Source of the DNA: Carex sylvatica
Taxonomy: Eukaryota; Streptophyta; Magnoliopsida; Poales; Cyperaceae
Direction of reading: 5' to 3'
NCBI GenBank assembly: GCA_964058845.1
Contig: CAXKVR010000855.1
Location: 1 to 20,056 of the forward strand
Length of the DNA: 20,056 nucleotides
This document shows, piece by piece, positions 1-7,280 of this stretch (position 1 is its first letter; the number at the start of each line of letters is the position of its first letter). The notes beneath the pieces were generated by a model, which saw nothing but the letters and a program-made list of their open reading frames with translations, did not search any database and had not been told where the DNA came from. A program made the position numbers and the translations under genes.

Positions 1-540
1 AGGCAGTGCCTATGATTCTTTTTTTTTTTTTTGTAAAACGGTTTAAAACTTTAGTCTAAGTTTTTTTTTTTTTAAATGGATCGTGGACATTACCTCATAT
101 CCATAAAATATGAATCGTAATCCGTGTTAACAATTTTATTATATTAATTAAAAACGAGTTACTCTATTTATAATTACTATGAATAAAAAATCTCCTTTCT
201 CAAGGGTCAGGTCTCTCGGTCTCAGACTACCAACTGTTTTTTTTTTTTTTTTGTAGTTATAGTAATTTAAAAACTCATAACTTCTAAAGGTCAAGTCTCA
301 TAATTTCTTTACAGTGCTTTCTCAGGGGTCAAGCCTCATAATTTAAAGCACTATAATTTCTGATAGTGCTTTCTCAAGGACCACCAACTTTTTTAAATTA
401 TCGTATTTATTTACATTTTGATCGCTGTTGACAGCTGTCAATATATATTTTAGTTTGATTAACAACTTTCAATACCAACTTTTATTTCGATTAGGCAAAT
501 TTCAACAACCTTTATGTAATATAACGTACTGCATATATAA
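1..540. other. Non-coding upstream region with poly-T tracts and degenerate repeats
   Basis: I see no gene here. Poly-T runs lie near 21-32, 61-72 and 238-252. A degenerate direct repeat built on CTTTCTCAAGGGTCAAG recurs near 195, 281, 318 and 369, and its follow-on CTCATAATTT is shared by the second and third copies. A perfect 10-bp inverted repeat (AAAGCACTAT at 345-354, ATAGTGCTTT at 363-372) sits among them. The tract looks like an eroded repeat element, but no termini can be assigned. Confidence 0.5.
428..441. promoter_or_regulatory. Perfect 14-bp palindrome TTGACAGCTGTCAA
   Basis: The sequence is self-complementary. It contains TGACAG on both strands, which resembles TALE (KNOX/BELL) homeodomain sites, around a central CAGCTG E-box-like core. 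It lies about 845 bp upstream of the first UGT start codon. A regulatory role is only an inference, because short palindromes occur by chance in AT-rich DNA. Confidence 0.2.
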
Positions 541-745
541 TAGTGAAACTAAATTTTGGTTGATGTACTCTGTTTAATTAAAAAAAACTGGATAGTTCGA
601 TTTGATTTTATTTAAAATTGTTGGTTATGCAATTACAAAATTGCGAACTTGTAGATCACTAATTAAATTAGGTTTCTTGCTATGTAATTGCTCAACTTGT
701 ACTGCTGCAATCCTATTTAAAACTAACGATGCAGTGATGTTTCAC
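541..745 (+). promoter_or_regulatory. Distal upstream block duplicated with the UGT gene (copy 1)
   Basis: This block aligns by eye with the DNA upstream of the second UGT. The phrase TTGATGTACTCT at about 560 recurs at about 14626. TATGCAATTA followed by GCGAACTTG near 627 recurs near 14695. GATGCAGTGATGTTTCAC at 728-745 recurs at about 15260-15277. The tandem duplication therefore included upstream DNA as well as the coding sequence. The order of the matching blocks is the same, but the spacing differs because of later insertions. Confidence 0.75.
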
Positions 746-923
746 TCAGTGTTGTAATAAATAGATTAACTGACCGATTAGTCATTGGTGGTGATCAAAC
801 CGTTATAAATTTTCTTGACAAATCAGCAAATTATTCTCAAATATGACTGATTATTTTTAATTAATTACTTAGCAGTACCATATCCGTCCGACAACTATAT
901 GCAATTTACAAAACTTGTCTCAC
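746..923. other. 178-bp segment present only in the copy-1 promoter
   Basis: The sequences on either side (ending TTTCAC at 745, resuming CTCTCAA at 924) are contiguous upstream of the second UGT at 15277/15278. This segment is therefore an insertion in copy 1 or a deletion in copy 2. It is bordered by similar hexamers, TTTCAC and TCTCAC, which could be a degenerate target duplication. I see no terminal inverted repeats, so a transposon origin is not established. Confidence 0.5.
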
Positions 924-1000
924 CTCTCAATTCCTTTAAAATGCATAATAGTGACATGCACAATTATTTATTCTCCTATAAGCAATTTAAACTTCATGTC

Positions 1001-1029
1001 CAGTGGGGGGACCAAAAATGGTACACACC
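1001..1029 (+). promoter_or_regulatory. Conserved promoter block CAGTGGGG...ACCA...TGGTACACACC (copy 1)
   Basis: The same block lies upstream of the second UGT at 15354-15381, where it includes the palindrome-like GTGGGGACCAC. It is one of the best-preserved non-coding stretches between the two promoters. GTGGGNCC-like sites are recognised by TCP factors; that link is an inference. In copy 1 the block has two extra Gs and lacks the closing C of ACCAC. Confidence 0.35.
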
Positions 1030-1037
1030 TAATCTCT

Positions 1038-1182
1038 GAAATTTCGGGTAATGATTTTAACAGAGTAGATTTGGCTCCATGCAGCGCACTGAGCCACTGA
1101 CTATAGAATCAAAATAGGGATGCACATGTTTGTGCGCTGCATAAAGCAAAACTACTCTGTTAAAATATTTACCCGAAATTTC
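1038..1182. mobile_element. 145-bp foldback MITE in the proximal promoter of UGT copy 1
   Basis: The element is almost entirely an inverted repeat. The left arm 1038-1089 begins GAAATTTCGGGTAA, and the right arm 1132-1182 is its near-exact reverse complement, with a 42-nt loop between. The outermost 14 bp match perfectly, and the inner ends (ATGCAGCGCAC at 1079-1089, GTGCGCTGCAT at 1132-1142) also match perfectly. The trinucleotide TCT flanks both ends (1035-1037 and 1183-1185) and is a possible 3-bp target duplication. The homologous upstream region of the second UGT runs from AATCTCTGA to TTGTCAC without this insert, so it arrived after the duplication or was lost from the other copy. It ends 103 bp before the ATG. 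The superfamily is not clear. Confidence 0.85.
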
Positions 1183-1213
1183 TCTTGTCACTTTATTTAA
1201 ATTTCCTTTCTTA

Positions 1214-1219
1214 TTGACC
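1214..1219 (+). promoter_or_regulatory. W-box-like TTGACC, conserved in both UGT promoters
   Basis: TTGACC matches the WRKY core TTGAC(C/T). It lies 66 bp before the start codon here and 68 bp before it in the second copy (15444-15449), within a stretch that is otherwise drifting. Single W-box cores are common by chance, so function is only suggested by conservation. Confidence 0.35.
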
Positions 1220-1220
1220 A

Positions 1221-1234
1221 TATATATTATAATC
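1221..1234 (+). promoter_or_regulatory. Probable TATA box region of UGT copy 1
   Basis: TATATATTATAATC lies about 52-65 bp upstream of the ATG, immediately after the W-box-like site, a plausible distance for a short 5' leader. The matching stretch in copy 2 (15451-15460, TATTATGATC) is four bases shorter with one A-to-G change. No ATG intervenes before the UGT start codon. Confidence 0.45.
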
Positions 1235-1285
1235 TTCCTTCTATAATTAGTTGGAAATTATCTAACTAAACCCCTCAATATTGCC

Positions 1286-2755
1286 ATGGCAACTCAATCT
1301 TCCCCACTTCACATGCTCTTTTTCCCTTTCCTTGCCCATGGCCACCTCTTACCAATGGTTGATGTGGCGAGATTTTTCGCTTTACGTGGCGTCAAGTGCA
1401 CCTTCCTTACCACCCCTGCCAATGTCACCTACATCGAGCCGACAATTGACCAGACTAACAAGATCATCAAAAGTAAAAATGAGCCTCATATCGTGCCGAT
1501 CTCGGTTTCTTTTCTCTCTTTCCCCTCTGCTGAGGTGGGCCTACCAGAAGGGCTAGAAAATGCCTCATTTACCAGAAACCACCAAATGCGTCAGAAGTTT
1601 TTTCAAACCTGCTTACTGCTAGAGAAACCATTTGAGCAAGTGCTCAAGGAGGTAAATCCTGATGCGTTTGTCTCGGCCACCTTCTTCCCTTGGTCTGCTG
1701 ATGTGTCAGCAAGAACCGGTATACCTCGACTGGTTTTCAATGGTACGGGGTTACTGGCACGTTCTGCACAAGAGAAACTTGAACAAATTATAGAGTCCCT
1801 CCCTGTTGACACAGACAAGTTTGTTCTACCGGGCTTGCCGCACCAGTTGGAGATGCACCGAGCTCAGTTTATGTCTCCTACGATGAACAAAGAGATGCTC
1901 TCTATGTTCAAGCACATCAGCAAAATGGATACCAGAAGCTATGGTGAGATTGTTAACAGCTTTCTAGAACTGGAAGCTGATTACGTGGTACACTGGCGTG
2001 AGGTGGTCAGCCGAAAGGCGTGGCTGATTGGACCGGTTGTGCTGTGCAACGATGAATATATTGAGAAATCTAGTAGAGGAGGGAACCCATCCATAGGAAC
2101 CAAGGAACTTTTGCAGTGGCTTGATAGCAAGCATCCTGGTTCCGTGGTGTACATCTGTTTCGGTTCAATAACAAACTTAAATACCTCTCTAGAGCAATTA
2201 ATGAATATTGCAATTGCACTCGAGGAATCAGATCGGGACTTCATTTGGGTTGTTAACAGTTCAAACCTAGAGGGATACGACGATTGGCTGGAAGGATTTG
2301 AGCAAAGAATGCATAAAGGAAAAAGGAGTTTGATTATCAGAGGATGGGCTCCCCAGCTACTTGTACTAAATCATCCCGCCCTCGGGGGTTTTCTGACACA
2401 CTGTGGATGGAACTCGACAATTGAAGCAATCAGTGCCGGTGTACCAATGATAACCTGGCCAATGAGTGGTGATCAATTCTTCAATGAAAAGCTGATTGTG
2501 GAGATGCTGAATATAGGAGTGGCGATTGGGATAAAGGAGGGTCCATTTGTTGAAAACCGGCAATTGATCGAAGCAGAAACGATAAAGTGTGTGATTGAAA
2601 GGGTCCTTGGTGAAGGGGTCGAAGGCGAGGCGATGAGGAAACGAGCCAAAGAACTAAAAGAGATAGCAAAAGCAGCACTGCAAGAGGGAGGATCGTCTTA
2701 TGCTGATCTTGACAATTTGATAGAGGAGTTATTAGCTAGGAGAAATACAGTGTAG
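1286..2755 (+). CDS. UDP-glycosyltransferase, UGT73-like, tandem copy 1 (catalytic Asp replaced by Ala)
   Basis: An intronless family-1 (GT1) plant UDP-glycosyltransferase of 489 aa, the usual length. Such enzymes are cytosolic and move a sugar from a UDP-sugar to small acceptors; there is no signal peptide. The start is in strong context (GCCATGGC), and the protein opens directly into the N-terminal Rossmann strand. His20 in HGHLLP is the expected catalytic base. SFLELEADYV and LIGPVVLCN (223-255) resemble the UGT73 group. The PSPG donor box spans 354-397, from WAPQ to the final DQ, with HCGWNS at 372-377. Trp375 (box position 22) and Gln397 (position 44) are typical of UDP-glucose users. 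The oddity is residue 131: family members read (A/S)D-x-FF-x-W, but here it is SATFFPW, with codon GCC at 1676-1678, so the Asp that normally pairs with the catalytic His is missing. The C-terminal helix is intact. Acceptor and pathway cannot be told from sequence. It may have reduced or altered activity. Confidence 0.95.
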   Translation: MATQSSPLHMLFFPFLAHGHLLPMVDVARFFALRGVKCTFLTTPANVTYIEPTIDQTNKIIKSKNEPHIVPISVSFLSFPSAEVGLPEGLENASFTRNHQMRQKFFQTCLLLEKPFEQVLKEVNPDAFVSATFFPWSADVSARTGIPRLVFNGTGLLARSAQEKLEQIIESLPVDTDKFVLPGLPHQLEMHRAQFMSPTMNKEMLSMFKHISKMDTRSYGEIVNSFLELEADYVVHWREVVSRKAWLIGPVVLCNDEYIEKSSRGGNPSIGTKELLQWLDSKHPGSVVYICFGSITNLNTSLEQLMNIAIALEESDRDFIWVVNSSNLEGYDDWLEGFEQRMHKGKRSLIIRGWAPQLLVLNHPALGGFLTHCGWNSTIEAISAGVPMITWPMSGDQFFNEKLIVEMLNIGVAIGIKEGPFVENRQLIEAETIKCVIERVLGEGVEGEAMRKRAKELKEIAKAALQEGGSSYADLDNLIEELLARRNTV

Positions 2756-3290
2756 ATTTGAGCCTATCTTATATATATATAACCTTGTTATTGTATCAAT
2801 TATGTAACGATATGCAGCTCCATATATTGATTTCATACTGTGCTGATAAGATCTTTTTAATGATTAATTAATTGTTTCTGCTAAAAATACGAGACAGATA
2901 GAAAAATAATGAACTTAATTTCTTATTCAAGTTCTTAAAGTATAAGTAATATACAAACTCTCTTTATACACTAATTAACGGTAACTTTCTAAAAAAGAAA
3001 AATGTGATTGAGCTTCTTTATATTAAAAAAAGATGACTCATATTTTTTCTTTAATTAGCCGATGATGAAAATAAACCATATATATGGCTCTGAAGCTAAT
3101 CCCAATTTGTAACAGTATGCAAAATACAAATATAAAAATTATAATTAAAAGTAGAATAAAGATTTGTATCCTCCATCTCCCATCACCATTTATCCCCCAT
3201 CTAACTACCTTTCTATAATTAACTCATTAACTATCAAAATTAAGAATTTATATCCTCTGCATTAACTAACTTTTGAGTTTAAAACATAGA
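2756..3290. other. 3' flank of UGT copy 1; AT-rich, no gene seen
   Basis: The first stretch is probable 3' UTR. TAGATTTGAG at the stop and the later ATGATTAATTAATTG resemble the 3' flank of the second copy (16988 onward, ATCATTAATTAATGG near 17076). A short TA run follows the stop. Beyond about 2900 the DNA is AT-rich with no reading frame or clear repeat. A weak direct repeat of a TATCCTC phrase occurs near 3167 and 3251. Confidence 0.5.
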
Positions 3291-3770
3291 AGGCAAAATC
3301 AGCCGAGTCAGACCAGGCGATTCGATTTTTTACCGAGTTACGCGATGAACGAGTTTTGCTGTGAAAATCGACATAATCGATGGAATCCGACCAAAATTGA
3401 CCGAATTTTTCTTCAAATTGGATTGATTCTCACGATTTGAATCAATTCTCATGGGAAAATGGAGGAAATTATGCTGTTAAAAAGAGATCAGATGGATTTG
3501 GAGGCGAAATCAGCTATTTTTACTTGGTCAAACTGTTAATTGGAGAAGAAAGGTTGTGGGCAACGCAGGTAGGCGCTCGGGCAACAAGAATTGAGTAGCG
3601 ACTGTTGGGTCCCGCTTTTAATGAAGTTCGTGAATTGAAATGCCAGAGGCTTTAAAGGATGCATTTAGGGGACTAGGGGACCAATAATAATGATTCTTGA
3701 TTGTTTTTACATTCGTCTATAAATACTGATTAATGTGTGGATTTTTTAGAGAATTAATTAGTAGAGTAGA
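3291..3770. other. Unassigned non-coding stretch
   Basis: Less AT-rich than its surroundings, with CGA-rich phrases (CCGAGTCAGACC, ACCGAGTTACGCGATG) that look like part of an old transposon, but there are no termini, no reading frame and no second copy in the window to compare with. Confidence 0.3.
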
Positions 3771-3782
3771 ACTAGGGTGCTT

Positions 3783-3813
3783 TTAAGTTCACCAAATAGT
3801 TTGGTGAGCTTAA
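3783..3813. repeat. 31-bp palindrome (TTAAGTTCACCAAA / TTTGGTGAGCTTAA)
   Basis: Two 14-bp arms match except at one position and flank a 3-bp centre. This lies about 55 bp outside the inverted repeat at 3869-4030 and could be part of the same decayed foldback element. Confidence 0.6.
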
Positions 3814-3868
3814 CTCCAAAATTCATCAAATCAGTTTTAAATGACGAATTTCAACTGTTGGAACCTGC

Positions 3869-4030
3869 CTATATGTGAAAATTTTAAACATTCGAATTAA
3901 TTTAGTATAAAATAAATCGGTCAAAATTAGAAAGTTAATAAATTAATTTAGTGCATTCATTTTTTGAACATTTTTTGATCGCTTGACTTTATACTAAATT
4001 AATCCTAATGTTTAAAATTTTCACATGTAG
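3869..4030. repeat. Inverted repeat of 54-bp arms, decayed foldback element
   Basis: The left arm 3869-3922 and right arm 3977-4030 are near reverse complements. They share TGTGAAAATTTTAAACATT, then, after two or three mismatches, ATTAATTTAGTATAAA, with a loop of about 54 bp. This is typical of a MITE interior or a whole small foldback. Clear termini and target duplications were not found. Confidence 0.7.
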
Positions 4031-4048
4031 ACGCATCACTCATAAGAT

Positions 4049-4093
4049 GTCACACCCCGAGACAATCCGTCACACCCCGAGACAATCCGTCAC
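4049..4093. repeat. 20-bp tandem repeat GTCACACCCCGAGACAATCC, 2.3 copies
   Basis: Two perfect copies (4049-4068 and 4069-4088) are followed by a partial third (GTCAC, 4089-4093). GTCACACCCC phrases are common at the edges of plant repetitive elements, so this may mark the edge of the repeat region that continues to about 4800. That reading is an inference. Confidence 0.8.
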
Positions 4094-4564
4094 GTATTTA
4101 TACGTAAGGCGTGTACACTCATGCAACATCTTAAAATTCAACAAAGTCTTCTAATACTACAAACAGTTCAAGTACATTACATACATTCAACATGAGATCA
4201 AGACAAACATAGCCAGTAACCGATAATTGCCATGTTAGTCAATGTATCCACTTCTAAAGAGAGAATTAAAGTTTAACTAAAGAAATTAAAAAGATACTTG
4301 AGCCGTCTGCTCGTTGACTTCCTGATCCGCATCCCTTTTATTTGTGCTCCTCGTCGACTTCATCATTTTCTGGAACCCACATAAAAGTGAAACGGGTAAG
4401 AGATCGAGCAGTCTCTCAGTACGGGATTTAGTTCCAGTCCCGGAGTTTGTCAAATTTACTTATTAATATAAATATAATATAAATATTATATCCTCACATG
4501 CTATGCAATATTTAAAACACACATACACACTTCATTAATTATCTTTCAAGTTTTTTGTTAATCC

Positions 4565-4775
4565 ATTTATTTGCCAATCCAGTGGGAAATTCATCCAACA
4601 CTAGAAGACCGCCAATCCGCTGGGAAATCCATGCAACAACAGAAGACTTCTCACTAGACGGAGAATCCACCCTACGCTAGATATTGGCTGTCTCACTAGA
4701 CGGGAAATCCACCCTACGCTAGATCTTGACTCGTGACGAAAAATCCAACCAACGCCACGTTGACGAGGGGTCTAG
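4565..4775. repeat. Minisatellite of about 42 bp, five degenerate units
   Basis: The two best units start at 4649 and 4691 and share TCTCACTAGACG, then AATCCACCCTACGCTAGAT. Diverged units start near 4565, 4607 and 4733, each keeping an AAATCCA or AAATTCA core and an ACGCTAG or ACACTAG-like tail. There is no reading frame. It appears to be the internal array of a larger non-coding repeat that includes the tract CAGTACGGGATTTAGTTCC near 4417. Confidence 0.7.
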
Positions 4776-6175
4776 TCGAATCCAGACCCAATGTATACAT
4801 TCCAACATGCATTCAACACATGTTGGCCCCTTTTCTTTAACATATATGTTACCTTTTACGTTCGTCATTTAACACTACACGATATCATGCTCAACGCACT
4901 CTACTTACAAGTCTCATGATCGATATGAAATAATCCTATTATAATTCTAAACTAGCCAAAGGGATCATTCGATTCAACATGCATAATTTCAAACAATTAA
5001 ATAAATAACATGCATACAAAACAGTAAGTACAATTTGACAATGTCCAGAAAATCTGTACCTGTTGTCATGGTGTAGTTCACTCATGCCTCTATGTCATTT
5101 CTTACTTCGTAATTCAGACCTAGACCACATAACAAGGTTTCTAAATTAATATTCATATATGTTTCCATTTACCTGTTGTTAATTAAATAGACCATCTGAA
5201 TGTCATTTAAGATATATACCAAATAGATTTGTTACCATATGACCAGAAATATAATAGAGTGTATACACTTCTTAAGATTTAAGAGAAATATATTTGTCAC
5301 TTGTGGTCTGACAATTATAATGGATTTTGTTTGTCATGAGAAATGGGATTAAAGTATTGATAAGGTTCGAAAATATACTTCTTTGTAATAAAAATAGTTT
5401 TATGGTTATTGGTGAAAAACTTATCATTTAATAAAATAATAATACAATTAAACTCTAACAATGAAAATAATTATCCTCACTGAACATATAAAGTTTCATA
5501 AATTTTGCAATTAAATGATATATACATGTATTAACATATTACGGTACTTGATAAATTATTTGGGAATAATTTGTTTAACTTATTATTTTATTTAGAATAT
5601 GTGCTTAAAGTATATAACAAATACATACAAGAGATGTAAAATAAATACTATAAATATAACACAGATATAATGCATAATTTATATAATGAATAAACTAATC
5701 ATTTAAAATAAAAATAGAAGAATTGATATTCATGATATTAATCAAGTTTCTGAAAATTTAATCCGAGGGTTCTACAAATGAAATTTTTAGATTAAAATAA
5801 AAATATTTACTAATAACTTTAAATTTTCAGATTTAAAAATAACAAAATACTAATCATAAATTTCTCGAATCTAAGAACAACAATTTATTCTAATTAAATC
5901 AATCTAATTATCTATCTTAATCAAAGAAATTCATACATCAATTTATAAATAAAATATCATAGTTTAGAGTACCTTAAAGCATAAATTTTCAGACTATAGA
6001 AGGGGTTCAACCAACTGACAATGGGTTAGAATATAAAAAGTTAATATTTTATCTTACAAATTAATAAAAAAATCTGTAACATCAAATAAGTTTTTAAAAA
6101 TAAGATATTTATTTAATTTTTATATTTTCAAACCAATAAAATTAATAAAAATTTATAAGAAATTTTTTTTTAAAC
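4776..6175. other. AT-rich non-coding stretch; CACTA left terminus not found
   Basis: I see no gene or RNA. From about 5150 to 6175 the DNA is very AT-rich with short homopolymers. The left terminus of the CACTA element, expected to read CACTAGTGGAAAA to match its right end, is absent here, so that element is probably truncated on this side or its end was replaced. Confidence 0.5.
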
Positions 6176-6361
6176 TATCTGGATCGGTTCTGTACTAAAT
6201 AACCGATCCAGATTGTACTAAATTAATATATATACGGTTTAGTATCAAGATCGGTTGGAAATTAATAACTGATCTAGATAACAATATGGATCGGTTATTA
6301 GGTTATAACCGAGCTTGATACCCTTATCTGGATCGGTTTTAGTTTTACAACCGATCTTGAT
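6176..6361. repeat. Left subterminal hairpins of the CACTA element (four)
   Basis: Four inverted pairs of GGATCGGTT and AACCGATCC type start near 6177, 6246, 6285 and 6328. The second and third are diverged (AACTGATCTAG, AACCGAGCTTG). Such arrays bind the TNPA-type protein in characterised En/Spm elements. The same GATCGGTTCT core occurs twice more in the gene's leader (near 6497 and 6535). Confidence 0.85.
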
Positions 6362-6399
6362 GGTTCATTTTGAGTAATATCAATCGCGCCTCTTTATAA

Positions 6400-6670
6400 T
6401 TAGCCAAATATTTCAATACAACCCGTGAACTCTCTTTCTCTCCCATTACTCCAACCCATTTTCGTCGGCTGGGATTCTCTTCCTCTCCTCCATAGATCGG
6501 TTCTCCGTAGACACTCTCTCACTCTCCTCCGTAGATCGGTTCTTCTCTGTGGAGCTTTCTCTCCCTCTCTTCCGTCGAGCCCGCTAACCCTAGCTGTCGC
6601 CATTGCCGCTGTCAGTGCTCCTCCGTCGAGCTCGCACTAACCCTTCACTTTGTTCTACTTCTTCACTACG
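6400..6670 (+). promoter_or_regulatory. Pyrimidine-rich 5' leader of the CACTA gene
   Basis: A C/T-rich stretch with internal direct repeats (CTCCTCCATAGATCGGTTCT and CTCCTCCGTAGATCGGTTCT), GC-richer than its surroundings. It ends in a plausible splice donor (ACTACG followed by GTTAGTGTG near 6670). It looks like a 5' UTR exon followed by a long first intron before the ATG at 7281. Short open frames here on both strands have no domain content. Confidence 0.45.
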
Positions 6671-6715
6671 GTTAGTGTGTTTCTTCACTACTTGGCATGA
6701 TATTTGAACCAATTT

Positions 6716-6790
6716 GAGTAAATCGAGTAAATTAAGTAAATTGAGTAATTTCAATTGAGTAAATTGGGTAAATTGAGTAATTTCAAGTTA
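6716..6790. repeat. 10-bp tandem repeat GTAAATTGAG in the presumed first intron
   Basis: About seven degenerate units of (GA)GTAAATTGA, with GAGTAATTTCAA closing two sub-blocks near 6751 and 6788. Simple minisatellite expansion. Confidence 0.7.
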
Positions 6791-6937
6791 TTGTGCTTCT
6801 TCACAACTTGGAATTATATTTGAACCATATTGTTACCGATTACCATGACATTGATATTATTATCAATTTTATGCTTGGATTAGATTAATCAAGCATGTTA
6901 TTTTTTGCTCTAATTTCAATTTTAAAAAAAGAGTAGA

Positions 6938-7117
6938 TTATGCATGAATTAGATCAATTTTATGCATGGATTAGATCATGTATGGATTAGATTGTGCATG
7001 GTTTAGATTATGCATGGACTAGATTGTGCATAGTTTAGCTTATGCATGGATTAGATTATGCATGGATTAGATCAATTTTGTGCTCTAATTTCAATTTTAT
7101 GCATGGATTAGATTATC
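6938..7117. repeat. 16-bp minisatellite TATGCATGGATTAGAT
   Basis: Seven contiguous 16-bp units run from 6961 to 7072 with only a few substitutions, and single units flank them near 6938 and 7098. It lies in the presumed first intron of the CACTA gene. Each intact unit contains the palindrome ATGCAT. Confidence 0.9.
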
Positions 7118-7280
7118 TCCTCTCTATTGCATTGCTATTTCGAGTAATTTTTTCAATCCCAACTCTAATTTGATATGTTGTGTGTCGTGTCCTAATTGAC
7201 TTTGTTCTACTTATAATTAATTGTAGTATGGTATAACTTTGTTTTGTCTCAAAATTAATTGTTTTTGACAAATAACATAT

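Noticed and set aside
915..1100. 61-aa open frame upstream of the first UGT
   Set aside because: It crosses the boundary of the 145-bp foldback, lies in promoter DNA and has no counterpart upstream of the second UGT.
1603..2678. Minus-strand open frames within the two UGT genes
   Set aside because: Antisense shadows of conserved coding sequence; the two copies share some of them only because the sense strand is conserved.
6400..6640. Overlapping 67- and 71-aa frames on both strands
   Set aside because: Low-complexity products of the C/T-rich leader (Leu/Ser/Pro-rich or Arg-rich), more likely a 5' UTR.
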